NCBI GenBank assembly: GCA_027886185.1
Contig: WOAB01000040.1
Coordinates: 5,456,001 to 5,520,000, forward strand
Origin: Rheum nobile
Taxonomy: Eukaryota > Streptophyta > Magnoliopsida > Caryophyllales > Polygonaceae
Direction: 5' to 3'
Length of the DNA: 64,000 bases
The notes under the pieces were generated by a model that was not told where the DNA came from, did not search any database, and worked only from the letters and a program-made list of their open reading frames with translations. How positions within the stretch are numbered: the stretch's first letter is position 1; each line of letters opens with the position of its first letter. Made by a program: the position numbers and the translations under genes. Shown piece after piece: positions 1 through 11,496 of the stretch.

Positions 1-1526
1 GCTTTGATCGATTCGATCAAATCTGATGAAGCTTCACTAGAACATCTTCTCCGTCGTTCTCTTGGACCGAAAGCAACTCTATAACCAACATTTCCACCCA
101 TTGCCTTGACACGGCCACGATGATCTTTTTTCCCAATAGCTTTGGTGAGGGCATCCTCATCATCCTCGAAAGTAAGGTTTCCTTTTTCTTCTTCTTCGAT
201 ATACTCCTCCTATAATGCCAATTAGGAAAGTATAAATTAGTTCATATTTCCAAGTCAATTTAAGTAAATATTCATTAAAAAAGCACTACTTACAACTTTT
301 CTTGCAATTTCTACGGCTTCCTTGTCGTTCGGGTTAACTTCCCACTTTCCATCCTTACTTCTAACTTGATGAGCCAAAACCCACTCCTTTGATCTATATT
401 TTCTAGCTCTAGGAACCGATGAGTTCACTGAGGAGCTACTTGACAGAGATAAAGCTGCTTCCGATGGGAGTCGTCCTTCTTTTATCCACTCGTGTCGTTT
501 TCTAATATAACCCGCCTGGCCGGTGAGATGAGGACTCTTGTTTAATACTGCACTTGCCCTTGCTTTCGCACTACGAGCCTGTCAAAAGGCACATAGATTT
601 ATAACCAACGATTTCCGCTGACTAGAAATCTTTAATAGTAAAAAGAAATAGCATTATTACCAATGACTCTGGCTTGTAATATTCTTTAAGAAAACTGACC
701 AATCAGCCTCTGTAATATGGTGGTAGATTTCCCAAGGCATCTTGTTTGTAGGATATTTCGACGGCTTTTGCTTCTTAGTTATCCATCGACGCACCAACTT
801 GCTCTTGAAATCTCTAAATCGTTTTGCCACACAAGAATGAAAGTATTTTTCCCTTGATTTATCTACATCCTCAATGATGTAGAACATAAGTTGTGGATTT
901 TTACAATAAGTTAGATTAATTGTTAATATAGTATATATTTAAAACAATTTAAAATGTCATTATACCTTGGTCTCCTCCCAAAACCCTTGCCTCGTCTGCT
1001 CATCTATCTTTCGGTATTCTTTCTCGTTAATATTAATTCTTTGAGCACAACTCCCAACTTGCTTTTCGTATTCTTTCGACCACTCGCCATCAGGGACATT
1101 TAACTCATTAAACTCAAGGTGCATAGGCTTTTTTACTTGAACTCCTTTTGACGGACCACGCCCTTTAGCGATCTGTGTAATCGCGCTAACACCTTGTGAT
1201 TCATGATCACCTTGGGTAGGGAGAATAGCATTTCCACTTTCGTTAGACATAGTGGCTAGAATTCCTGCAATAAGCACACACAAAAATCTACCTAAATGTA
1301 AAAAAAATAACTTATTGTAAAATAAAATTAACTTATTGTAAAATAAATGATCCTCAATCTCATCAATATCATCTAACTGCCTTATATTCTTACAATCACG
1401 GCATGGACAATAGATTTTTTCGGCTTTCGTACTCCGTTGGTGTGCTAAAGCACATCTAATGAACTCCTCAACCCCACTCAAGTATTGTGTCGTAGTATGG
1501 TCACCGTACATCCAAGGACGACTCAT
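1..1526 (-). CDS. CACTA transposon protein with Transpos_assoc and Transposase_24-like regions (partial)
   Basis: The first minus-strand segment (from the ATG at 1526) reads MSRPWMYGDHTTTQYLSGVEEF and then CPCRDCKN. This is the transposase-associated domain found at the N terminus of plant En/Spm proteins. After an apparent intron ending near 1262 the frame resumes and runs to about 960 (KEYRKIDEQTRQGFWEETK). It continues in 887-657 (VAKRFRDFKSKLVRRW, then MPWEIYHHITEADW) and about 580-295 (SAKARASAVLNKSPHLTGQ, then RKRHEWIKEGRLPSEAA). This order matches the plant Ptta/En/Spm Transposase_24 family. A further exon appears to run off base 1. Splice sites are only roughly placed. No catalytic tnp2 domain is visible, so this is probably an accessory element protein or the front of a longer one. 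Confidence 0.7.
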
Positions 1527-1576
1527 TTCTAGTAATAAATGCAAAACAAGGAAGATTAAATACTCATTTCTAGTAA

Positions 1577-1690
1577 CTATCCCGCCAAGGGCCTAAATAG
1601 ATAATAATACGCAACCAAGCAAGAAAAAATACAAACTCAACTATCCCGCCAAGGGCCTAAATTATGAATTCTATCCCGCCAAGGGCCTAA
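1577..1690. repeat. Three identical 20-bp repeats inside the CACTA element
   Basis: The same 20-mer (CTATCCCGCC followed by AAGGGCCTAA) occurs at 1577-1596, 1641-1660 and 1671-1690 without mismatch, although the spacers between copies differ. It lies just upstream of the transposon gene on the minus strand, so it could be a cis-acting site for element regulation. It is not part of any reading frame I can support. Confidence 0.8.
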
Positions 1691-2654
1691 GGAATTAGGG
1701 TAGAAGTATTACCTTGACCCAATATCGATCCTTCAAGGCAATGCCCTTATCAGCCTGCAGAATGTCATTTCACCAATTAAATAAAGAATGTGATTCTTTT
1801 CACTTTTGCTTTATTTATATAGCTTTCCTTTTCACTTATTAAATTAATAAACCGTAAAAATGTGATCCTCTAGTATATTACATCCTCAATACATTATAAT
1901 ACATAGATTATGAGACTTTGTTTTTTTAATGTACAAGTCAACCGATAACAATAAGACAGTTTCGATCCCTTCTAGAAAACCCTTATCCAAAGGCAGAAAA
2001 TATAGAGAAACCACTGCTATAGGGGCATTTCATCAAACACCTTCAGTGTGCCGTATCAGAAAATTAACATTCTTAACTAAATTTATGATGAATATAAATC
2101 AAATCTTTTGCTCTTCATTTTCACAAACTGGAAGCCCAATCAAGGAATCAATTAGGAAGGGAAAGGTCTATGTCGTAAGGACTAATCTTAAGGAGTATTC
2201 CAACAAACCGATTAAGCTTCTAACAGAGTCAAACCTTCCTGTTTTCAAAAAAGAGTGCAAGGACTAAAACATTTAAACACAAAACACACAAATTCGAAAT
2301 TCATGATTAATGTAACAGAAGGCACGAGCTTTCAATAGGTAGAAAAAGACGAAGAAGAAGTATATAATTAAGATTGATGAAGTTGAGGTCGACGACAATA
2401 CGAGCAAATTAAAGTGTAGAGTTTAGCGGAATTGGAGAAGTAAAATAGGGTGTCAGATGAGCTTACCAGCGGAATCGGGTGAGGTTGAGGATGGCGTTTT
2501 GGTGAAACCTCGAGTGCGTTGTTGATACTTGTTGAAGGGAGTATTAGAGGGAGCTCGGCGAAGGGAGATGAAGTCGAAGCTCGGGAAGACGGAGCTCGGC
2601 GAAGACGGATACGAAGAGGAGATGAAGGCGCACACATCTGTTTTTTTTTTTAAT

Positions 2655-3067
2655 TAGGGTTGAGCTTATAGAGGCGGGCCTAACACACCCGCCTCTATAA
2701 GTATTGGTATAATAGAGGCGGGCCTTACATGCCCGCCTCTATTGGACATACTTATTAAGGCAGGCTTTAAGAGGCCCGCCTCAACAAGCTTTAATTGAGG
2801 TGGGCTACTTGGCCTGCCTCAATTAGTTAGCATTAGAGGCGGGCCTTACCTTGGCCCGCCTCTAATACTTTAGCGGGAAATGTTTTTTCGGATACTTGTT
2901 GAGGCCTATATTAATTTGCCCGCCTCAAAAGATGTTTTTGAGGCGTATAAATTAATTATCCGCCTCAAAAAGCAAAAAAAAAAGTGATTGCCTAAGTCGT
3001 TGTTGAGGCGTATTGAACTATATACGCCTCTAAAAGGGAGCCTCAAAAAGTGTTTTTTCCACTAGTG
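2655..3067 (-). repeat. CACTA terminal inverted repeat and subterminal hairpin array
   Basis: The core GAGGCGGGCC and its complement GGCCCGCCTC recur about ten times in alternating orientation (near 2670, 2690, 2716, 2732, 2770, 2835, 2855, 2920), in GC-poor surroundings. Weaker GAGGCGTA variants follow toward the end (2940, 3004, 3025). The array closes with the terminal CACTAGTG at 3060-3067. In En/Spm elements such subterminal motifs are the binding sites of the TNPA-type protein. That role is inferred here from position and arrangement. Confidence 0.8.
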
Positions 3068-4330
3068 AAGGAAGATAGAAGGAAGAAGCCACACGAGCGA
3101 AGAAGGAGGAGCCGCGACCGCGGATGAGCACGGAGGGCAATCGCGGAGAAGTCGAGAACACGGAGCGAGAAAAGCCATTTTCCGCGACCGCGGAACATAT
3201 TCCGCGACCGCGGAAAAATCCTTCAGCGATGCGCCAGGTCGAGAGCAAGGTTGAATTTTCCGCGACCGCGGAATTCATGCACGGCAGCGAACCCGAAGTC
3301 CCACTCCGGAATTTTCGCTCGGAGTCTCACTCTGGAATTTTCGTCTGAAGTCTATTTTATTTCTTTTCTTTTCTCTTTTATTTCTTTTATTCTGGTTAAT
3401 TTATTTTATTTTCTTTTTAGATTTTATTTCCTAGCTTATGGAAATTAGGTTTAGCTAAGTCTATATATTCTTTCTTTAGAACATTAGTTTGGTAAGTGGG
3501 GTGCTCCCCAAGTTGGGTGCTCTACAAGTTGGGTTCTACCTTTCTTCATATTTTCCCTTTTCTTAGTTTAGATCTTTGTTTTGTTTTTTGCTAGACAATT
3601 GAAGTCTTGGTTTGAATTTGATATTGAGATTATTCCTTTACTCTTTCTATGATTGTTTTAATTCTCTCTCGTGCTTAATCTCATTGATCGTATATCGATT
3701 CCCCTTGATTTGTTGATTAGGATATCAAATAGATTGTTAATAGTAGTTCCCTCTAGCCTGTTGAGATTGTTAGTATTATGCTATTGGTTCCCCTTTTCTA
3801 TACAACTTGTTGAGATTGTTATTGATCATACTATTAAGGATTGGAGGAGACTGTTTGAGAATCTTGATCCCTTAGTTTGTGTAAAGAATTAATTGCATGC
3901 AATTGTATGACTGTTTGCTATACTTGCATGTACCTATCTATTCCTGAATTCAGTGCTGATGTTAGATTTATCTTGATAGTTTCTTAATTGTTTAATAGTT
4001 AGGGTTATCAGGACTAGTTGGACTGGTAACTAATTTAGAACAGGGATTAGGACATCCATGAGGATTGAGAATTAGGAATAATCAATGATTGATCAACCAA
4101 ACTAAATGTGGATATTTGCTTGCCAAGCTTTCTATGTTTTATTTATCGTTTTCTTAGTTAGAATCATACAAACCCCCCCCCCCCTTTGTCTTTGTTATCG
4201 ATTGGTGAATGATTTTGCAAACAGGATATATGACTTGATTATCTGTGGGATTCGACCATTGCTTATCAGACTACATTAGTTAGGTTTTTAAGGATTATTT
4301 TGTTTAGGTGTCACGACAACGCCTATCACC
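3068..4330 (+). mobile_element. Decayed LTR-retrotransposon sequence (relic), no coding capacity
   Basis: No gene is visible. The segment has four copies of CCGCGACCGCGG in its first 210 bp. It has T-rich promoter-like DNA in the middle, and near 4250-4325 a stretch (TGTGGGATTCGACC, then CACGACAACGCC) of the kind seen near the 3' ends of plant Ty3/gypsy LTRs. Neither LTR borders nor a target duplication could be fixed. The CACTA element inserted into or beside this relic. Confidence 0.4.
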
Positions 4331-4702
4331 GGCTTCTAGAGTTCCTACACTCAGAGATATTTCCTAGCTTGGCTCTAGATCTTCTTCTTCCATCGATAGT
4401 CTTCTCATTCTTGTTCTTGTGCTCTCTATTGGTGTGCTTGTAGATCTGTGTGTTTCCTTTGCTTTCTCTTTGCCGATTCTTGCTCTATTATAACCCACTT
4501 TGACGTTTTCGTCTTTCACTAGTGGGTAATGGGTGAGTCTCCCCCCTGAGACTCCGCGGAGTAGGTTGAACCGAACCGCGTCAACAAATCTCTGGTGTTC
4601 TTTGTGTTTGTTGATTCTTGCGATTACTTGTGTTATTGCGAGGGTTTCGAATCCTTGGTTGTCAGATGTGTTGACGTATGATTTTCAAAGTGGTATCAGA
4701 GC
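4331..4702 (+). promoter_or_regulatory. Copia-1 5' LTR (3' portion) and primer binding site
   Basis: TGGTATCAGAGC at 4691-4702 is the usual plant primer binding site complementary to initiator tRNA-Met. The preceding sequence should be the end of the 5' LTR (probably near 4686, a TTTTCA ending). The start of the LTR was not identified because no second LTR is present to compare with. From 4703 to 5163 there is an untranslated leader without a gene. Confidence 0.75.
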
Positions 4703-5163
4703 TTTAGACTCTGTCGATCTTGCTTCCTCTGCATTTGGTTTAATTTTTCGCCTCTGTATGTGTTTTGATTTTGTCTTTGTGGTGTGTATCTCCTGAGTTT
4801 TTTGAATCTTGTGACTTGTAAGAAGTTTTAGGGTTCTCGTAAGTTCTCTTGTTTGCTTTGTTACTTGATTTGTTTTTTGGGTCAAGCAAGGCAACGTGTT
4901 ACTGAATCCTTAGTTTCTTGGCCTCTGGAGTCAAGCTAAAGGTTTAGTACTCTCAGTTCTTGGAAACTTCCTCATTTCCAAAGAACATCCTTGAGATTTC
5001 TGTGTTTCTCGATATCTGTCTTCGAGCCAGCCTCATACACTGAGTTGTCTTGTTACTCGAGTAAAACTTGAGCAAGACACTCCTATCCTCTGTCCATCTT
5101 TATGTCACTGTTTTCAGTTCCCAGTTGTACTTACTAAGTTACTTGTGATCTCAGGTACCTAAG

Positions 5164-6091
5164 ATGGCTGAAAATATAAGGCTCAAGCCTTTTGATGGAA
5201 ATACAGACTTCGCCATGTGGAAGGTTAAAATGAAAGCAATTCTAATAAAAGAAAAGTGCTATAAAGCAAAGTCTGAGGAGTGGCCCATTGGTATCTTCGA
5301 CTCTGAGATGAAGGATATGCAAGACTTGGCTCACTCTGAGATCATGATTCGATTGGCTAACGACGTAGCTCGTCAGGTTGTAAGTCATTCTCAACCTAAA
5401 GCTCTCTGGAATGCTTTAGAGGATATTTACTTGACAAAATCCTTGCCTAGTCGCATTTCACTGATGTGTAAACTGTTTACCTTCAAAATGAATATGGCCT
5501 TGACTGTTAATGAGAACTTTGACATATTCTTGAAAATGACCCAAGATTTAAAACGTTGTGATGATGAGATTAAGAAGGAACATTAGGCTGGTCTTTTACT
5601 GAATGCTTTACCTTGTCATTTTGATAGATGTTATACAATTTGGTAGAGACACTTTGACTATGTCTAAGATTACTGAGTCAATAATCCAAAAGAATGAGAC
5701 TTTGAAAGTCTATAAGACTATAAATGGGTCTAAAACTGAGACTAAAGGTGAAGTTATGATGGCTAAGGGCAAGAATAAGAAAAATGCTCATAAAGGGTCT
5801 AAGAAAGACAAGTCTGAAAAGAAAACTGACAGTAGCGATAAGAAATATGCTAAATGTCATTACTGTAACAAAGATGGTCATTGTATTAAAGATTGTCACA
5901 AAAGGATTAGAGATGAGAAAAATAAGGAGAAAGAAAAAGAAAAATCTCTTAATGGGTACTCAAATGTTTGTGAATATTGTCCTCAATATTTTGATAAATT
6001 ACTTGTCTTTACCCCTGAACATGATACTTCTTCTTGGATTCTTGACTTTGGTTACACTATGCATGCTACTCCACATAGGAGATTTTTTTAG
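5164..6091 (+). pseudogene. Copia-1 gag and protease start, frameshifted
   Basis: The ATG at 5164 opens MAENIRLKPFDGNTDFAMWK, a Ty1/copia gag (UBN2-type) N terminus, open to 5586. The frame then shifts and continues from about 5603, with a lysine-rich region and a CCHC zinc knuckle (CHYCNKDGHCIKDC, about 5859-5900). It reaches the protease at 6040 (WILDFGYTMHATP). The copia protease active site normally reads DSG, and here Ser is Phe, so the enzyme would be dead even without the frameshift. Confidence 0.85.
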
Positions 6092-6807
6092 TCCTTGACT
6101 GAATGTGATGGAGGTGAAGTAATTTTGGGTGATCATACCTCTCTTGCTATTAAAGGTATAGGTAAAGTTCCTATGAGAATGCATGATGGAAAGGTAAGAA
6201 CACTTCGGAATGTGAGGTGGGTTCCAAACTTAAGAAGGAACATGCTTTCAGAATCTATGTATGATGATATATTAGCCACATTAACACTCATCATGGGTAA
6301 GGGATGTGATTAGAAATAACACAGTCCTTATTAGGAGCATTAAGAAGGGAGGGTTGTACTATGTACAAGCAACTCATGAACTTAATGTCTCTAGTGGTAG
6401 AGTTAATAGTGATAGTTCAAATCTCACTAGAATTTGGCATGCTAGATTGGGTCATATTGGTAATAAGGGTTTGCAATACCTGCATAAAAATGGTATGATT
6501 GATGTAAAACCTAGTGTTTTGAAATTCTGTGAAACATGTGTCTTTGGTAAGAAAATTGCTCACAGTTTCCCTAAGTCAACCTATACTGTTGGCAGACCCC
6601 TGGAGTATGTTCACTCAGATCTTTGGGGCCTGCACAATTAGAAATAATCAGAGGCAGAAAGTATTTTCTGTCTTTAATTGATCAATACTCAAGAAAGGTG
6701 TGGGTTTACTTACTAAGAATCAAAGATGAAGCTTTTGACAATTTTAAGTCATGGAAAACTATGGTTGAAAGTCAAACTTAATATACCTTGAAATGCCTTA
6801 AAATTAA
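6092..6807 (+). pseudogene. Copia-1 protease end, GAG-pre-integrase and integrase start
   Basis: Broken frames give the protease tail (EVILGDHTSLAIKGIGKVP), then from 6306 the GAG-pre-integrase domain (IWHARLGHIGNKGLQYLHKN, CETCVFGKK with its zinc-binding His and Cys residues). The first integrase Asp (LEYVHSDLWG) lies near 6605-6635. After a shift, YFLSLIDQYSRKVWVYLL follows to about 6780. At 6807 the MULE interrupts the integrase core. The sequence resumes at 12405. Confidence 0.85.
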
Positions 6808-7385
6808 GGGTCAATTACCAGAAACCACCCTTATAATAGGCCATATTGCCAGAAACCACCCGGATAACGACTATTTACCGTAAATCACCCGTATATCCAT
6901 TTCCGTTACACTGTTACCACCCTACCCCACTCTCCGTCCATTAAATCGTTAACTTGCTTTCAGCGGGTGGTTTCTTCATGTATATGTCTATGTATTTAGC
7001 CCAAAACCACTGGGATCTTTACCTCTTTTATTTATTAAACCTTCAGAATCCCCCCCCCCCCCAAATCAAACCCTTAGAACATCGAAGAACACAGAATCTC
7101 TGGGAGGTTGGGCGAGTTTGTGAGAGATTGAAGTCGAGAAGGTTAAACGACACTGAAGAAGACGAGTTCGTGAGAGAATGGGGTCTTGAAGAAGGCGAAT
7201 TCGAGGACCATCGAAGAACACAGAATCGTCAAATCATTTTAGGGCTTTTGCGAAGTTGAAGACAAAGTAGAAGGATTTGGCTTTCGGAGAGGAATTCGAC
7301 ATTGAAGAAGGCGAATCCGAGTGAAGGTTAGTGTTATTCGATCCCTAATTCTAAATTTCGATTGTGTTTTACTGAGCTAGGGTCA
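6808..7385 (+). repeat. Left terminal inverted repeat of the MULE
   Basis: The first 180 bp match the right end nearly base for base when inverted, through the AGCGGGTGGTTTCTTC segment. Further in, similarity is patchy because of short duplications (a CGAAGAACACAGAATC unit near 7082 and again near 7211) and a poly-C tract at about 7050. The outer half is AT-rich, with repeated ACCACCC motifs. The inner half is probably the promoter and leader of the GRF gene, with an intron acceptor (TTGCAG) at 7466-7471. Confidence 0.85.
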
Positions 7386-7477
7386 AATTTTCGATTGTAT
7401 TTTACTGAGCTAAGGTTAGTGTTATTGGATCCCATGATTTTGCTTCGATTTAATTAGTACTTGAATTGCAGGTGAAT

Positions 7478-7900
7478 ATGTCAAATTCAAGCTCTTCCTC
7501 CTCAGCTATGTCTAACTCAGAACAAATGGTCTGTTATTGTGGTCACTTGGTTAAAGAGTCAACTGCACAAACAGAATTTAATTATGGAAGGAGATTTTGG
7601 GGGTGTCCAATGTATGCCACAAAGAGCAAATGCAACTTCTTTAGGTGGAGGGATGATGAATACAGTGCAAGAGATATATATGTGATTAGGAAGCTGTTGA
7701 AAGATAAGAAGAGGGTGGAACTTGAGAATGAGAAGCTGCAAGAATCTGTTACACTATACCAGATTGAGAATGAAGCCTTGAAAGTGAAGTGTCAAGCATT
7801 GATGGACAAACAGAAGCAGCCACATAAATGTAGCCTAATAGTTGTATGTGTGATGTGTTTGTTTTTTGTGAATGTTGTACTTCTGATGTTGTTGATCTAA
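7478..7900 (+). CDS. GRF-type zinc finger protein with coiled coil and C-terminal membrane segment (MULE accessory gene)
   Basis: The ATG at 7478 follows a probable intron acceptor (GCAG at 7468-7471) and gives 140 aa. After a Ser-rich start, residues about 16-58 form a GRF zinc finger: CYCG, then GRRFWGCP, then a Cys before NFFRW. A Lys/Glu-rich heptad-like helix follows (KKRVELENEKLQESVTLYQ), then a hydrophobic C terminus (about 25 residues, VVCVMCLFFVNVVLLMLLI) that looks like a tail anchor. Small plant proteins with this layout are known as uncharacterised At4g04775-like proteins. The gene is intact and divergent from the transposase. Its role in transposition is not known to me. Confidence 0.8.
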   Translation: MSNSSSSSSAMSNSEQMVCYCGHLVKESTAQTEFNYGRRFWGCPMYATKSKCNFFRWRDDEYSARDIYVIRKLLKDKKRVELENEKLQESVTLYQIENEALKVKCQALMDKQKQPHKCSLIVVCVMCLFFVNVVLLMLLI

Positions 7901-8356
7901 ATTGTTGTAATAGAGATTGTATGGGATTTATGACAATGTGATGAATGTCTTGTGTCTTTTAGTTGGATTTATGATAGCTTGACAGGATTTATGACAATTG
8001 TTGTGATGAATGTGCTGAATGTGATTAAGACAAGCTGTCATAAGTTGTGATGCAAGTTTACTGAACTATAGAAATGCTAAGCTTGACAATTTATGAAATG
8101 CAACACATATTGACATAAACAAGAGATCTAAAACATTGGTTTCATTCATACAAAAGAGCCATACAGGCTTAAGCATCCATGTGCACACAGTTGAGCATAA
8201 TTACAACACTGCAGCAAGCAACATTGTCTAAGAAGTTGCATAGTTTAGCCATCCAGCAAACACCAAACCAAAACACCACATACCAACATTGTCATAAAAC
8301 AACAATACAAAGGCAAAAGGAAAACCACATATAACAATAAGGTAATAACTTTCTTC
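7901..8356. other. Gene-free interval between the two MULE genes
   Basis: Convergent 3' region of the GRF gene and the transposase. It contains imperfect repeats around GGATTTATGACA (about 7925-7995) and no reading frame I would support. Confidence 0.6.
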
Positions 8357-11300
8357 TTAAGGAGCAACTGAACTTCCATCCTTAGAAAGCTTCCTTGGTG
8401 AACGCCTGACTGCCTGCTTGAGTTGATTCAATGAGGTAATAACTTTCTTCTTTGGAGCTCTGACAGGCAGATATGGCTTGGTTGCATTTGACTGGCTGCA
8501 TGCTCCAAGAGTGAATGCCAGAGTGCTTCCTCCTTGTGAGCCACCTGCTGAGCCTCCTTGTGAGCCACCTGCTGACCCTCCTACTTGACTACCACCAACT
8601 TGTGAGCTATCTGCATGGACCTTTTCAAGTGGAAAAAAAAAATTAGTAATGTGAAATAGTAAGGATGATAGCCAAGTAGGGTGAACTTACCTTTTTGTTG
8701 TACTTCCTTTTTTGGGAGCCAATTATCAACCTATTTGGCTTCTTAGGTCTTCCTCCAGTGTTCGTGGATATTGTTGGTGGTAAAGGACCTTTTTTGGCAT
8801 TCTTGCACTTATTCTTGTAGTGTCCTTGTTGTCCACGGTTTGAGCAATTTCTAGGACCTCCAATCCTTATTTTCTTTCATGACTGTTGTTCCCTTGCTTC
8901 CCTTCTTCTGTTATTCTTGGGTCTACCAGGTTGTACTATAAACTTAGGTGGTTCTGGATGAGTGTAGTCAGTCTTCTCCCATTGAGATTCACCTGGCCTG
9001 GCATGGATGATATGGCTATAAGTAAGAAGATATCTCTCCTTAGTGTAGACTGGATCAACAAACTCTTCTATTGGGCGCATGTCCTTCATTATACAACACA
9101 TGGCATGAGGACATGGGATGCCAGTGAGATCCCACTTATTACAGCCACAGCTCTTTGTCACCAAGTTAACAACATAAGTCTTTCCAAAGTGGTCAACCTC
9201 AAAGCTCTCTCCTCCACCCCAAAATGCAATACAGTTCCTTGAGCCTTCCTATTTGGCTAACTCTATAAGCTTATTTGCCTTAGGTGTGAACAATCCCACA
9301 TAGTTGAGCATACCTTGTTTCTTGGTGACAAACCTCTTCATCAAAGCTCTCCTAATCCACTCAAACATGCTCAACACTGGCTTCTCTCTAGCAGGCAGTA
9401 TATAGGAATTAAATGACTCACATATGTTGTTAAGCAGCATGTCAGATTTTATGTAATGCTTGAACCCATGCCTAGACCAAGTTTTAGGATCTTACTTCAC
9501 CAAGTACTCATATGCATCCAGATTCAGTGATTTGATCTCCTCCATAGGCCCAATGAAATCTGCCTCAGTACATTCCCAGGTAGCTGCCCATATTGCATCC
9601 TTGATTGCCTTGCCTGCCCATTGGGACCTCACATTCTGATACAAATGCCTCACACAAACTCTCTTCTCTGCCATTGGGACTAGATCATGTAGTGCTTCCA
9701 TTAAACCCTGTAGTCAAAATAGTCATGTATTAGTCAATTATTCAACACTGAATCAAATTTAAATTCAAGGAATTTTTACCTTTTGTCTATCAGATATGAA
9801 TGCTGGATTGCATGCTCCAACATCCCTTAGCAAGAGCTCTAGGAACCATTGCCATGTGTCTTTCCTCTCTGCTTCAACTACAGCATAAGCTATGGGAAAT
9901 AGGTTGTCATTCCCATCTTTTCCCACTGCAACAAACACTTGTCCAGTGTATGCACCCTTAAGATGACATCCATCAATCCCTATGATTGGTCTACAACCTT
10001 GTAGAAAGCCCTTCTTACAAGCTTCCAAGCACACATATAGTCTCTCAAACACAGGTTTCTCTGGATCTTGAGTATCAACCTTCACAAACACTGATGAGCC
10101 TGGATTCCACTTCTTCAAAGTTGCTGCATAATCACAAACTCTTCCATACTGAGCTCTAGCATCACCTTGAGTCATGATCATTGCCCTTAACCTTGATTTC
10201 CATGCTTGATTGTAAGACATGTGGACATTATGGTCCCTTCTAACAGTATTCATGAAAGTTGTAAGCTTCCAATCATGGTCATCTCTGTAATGCTCAATGT
10301 ACCTCTCAGCTAGCCACTGGGATGTGAGCTTTGTGTTCTTATGCTGCCATCCATAATCATGCTTCCCTTTCCATGACTTCAATTGAAAACTACCAGTAGA
10401 ATCACTAAGGCTTTTTCATACTGCACACACACTTCTTCCTAGCATGTTTCATACTGCACTCACACTTATTCTTACAGTATGCAGATATTTTAGTCTTGTC
10501 ATTGTGAAGGTAATAGTAGTCCCCATCATTTTATATAGAGTATTGCCTTAATGCTTTTCTGAAAATCTCATTTGATCCAAAAATCATTCCATCCTTGAAC
10601 TCAATTTTTTTCCTGAAATCTGTAAGAGCATTGAAATGGGGATACCTTTTCCTTGGAGCACCATCAGAATCACTAAGGCTTTTTAATTCATCATAATCAT
10701 CCACAGAAATGTCATCATCTACCACCTCTGCATCACCACACCCTAGATTTAAGCTACCATCTCTTAATCCACCTCTTACATCAGACACACTTGGATCAAC
10801 ATTTTGCTCAAACAAGTCATCATCTTCATCTTCACTCTCAACAAATCCAAAATCACTACCTGATGAAGAACTCTCCCTCCCTAGCACATCTTCTTCGTCT
10901 GAATCAGTGTCTGAATCACCTGATGGATATTGCTCAACAAAGTCATCTGGTTCTAAATCTGCATCTCCCACAGAATCACAATCTCCATCTGAAAGGATAT
11001 GTAATTCTTCTAAGGGAGTTTGGCGGCTAGTCTCAAGGGAATGAGTTTATAGGGTTTCTCTCTCACTTGGTTGAGGTGTGTTGGAGTTTTATGTGGTTTG
11101 AGCATCACTAGGAGGTGGGTTGTATGTAACAACAGATAAAGACATGGGCTGTGTACTTGGGCTTTTCAAGTCAGATGGACTAACCTCTTCACCTTGGACC
11201 ACATACAAGTGCATAATCTGATCTTTCCCAATTGCATCAACACACTCCATTACAGTCCTATCATTATCAAGTAACCTAAGTCCATTGTCAATTTTTTTGC

Positions 11301-11496
11301 CAGGCTCTAAGAACCAGATCTCCCTAATATTTACCAACCCAACATCTTCCATAAACATACTTTCCATGACTACTTTGGACAAAAGATCTGGATCAACATT
11401 AGCATAGGAATGCACCTTTCCTTTTTTGTAGCAGACTTCATTCTTTTTTTATTTGTAAAATGCACCACCATACATAACCCTAAATTTGATGTCCAT
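8357..11496 (-). pseudogene. MULE transposase (MuDR-type), nearly full length with several nonsense codons
   Basis: The minus-strand ATG at 11496 opens a PB1-like N terminus (MDIKFRVMYGGAFYK). An acidic linker and the MuDR DNA-binding segment follow (FKDGMIFGSNEIFRKALRQYSI, near 10531). The MULE catalytic core lies at 10390-9492, with GIDGCHLKG and ISDRQ carrying the first two DDE aspartates and HLYQNVR following. A SWIM zinc finger is near 9160-9105 (CGCNKWDLTGIPCPH), then a degenerate zinc knuckle (CSNRGQQGHYKNKC, second Cys replaced by Arg), and a Gly/Ser-Gly repeat exon ending at 8357. Introns at about 9778-9708 and 8693-8623 have GT-AG borders. In-frame stops occur near 11450, 11089, 11040, 10540, 9494, 9251 and 8879, and there is a scrambled patch at about 10390-10440. 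The gene is inactive, but by only a few changes. Confidence 0.9.

Larger units (their letters stand above)
1..3067 (-). mobile_element. CACTA (En/Spm) DNA transposon, 5' part
   Basis: Read on the minus strand, the element begins at 3067 with CACTAGTGGAAAAA, a classic CACTA terminus. It is followed by about 400 bp of GC-rich subterminal inverted repeats, and then by a gene with Transpos_assoc and Transposase_24-type segments. The other end lies beyond base 1, so the 3-bp target duplication cannot be checked. The element interrupts an LTR-like relic that resumes at 3068. Between 1691 and 2655 I see no convincing gene, only AT-rich probable leader or intron sequence. Superfamily assignment is firm. 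Whether the element is still active cannot be told from this part. Confidence 0.85.

Noticed and set aside
1929..2267. 112-aa plus-strand frame inside the CACTA element
   Set aside because: No recognisable domain, opposite to the element's gene, biased composition; not enough support for a gene.
4170..4184. Poly-C run (also at about 7050)
   Set aside because: Homopolymer runs of this kind are prone to sequencing error and carry no clear function.
10709..11044. Ser-rich plus-strand frames
   Set aside because: Antisense of the acidic Asp/Glu-rich linker of the MULE transposase.
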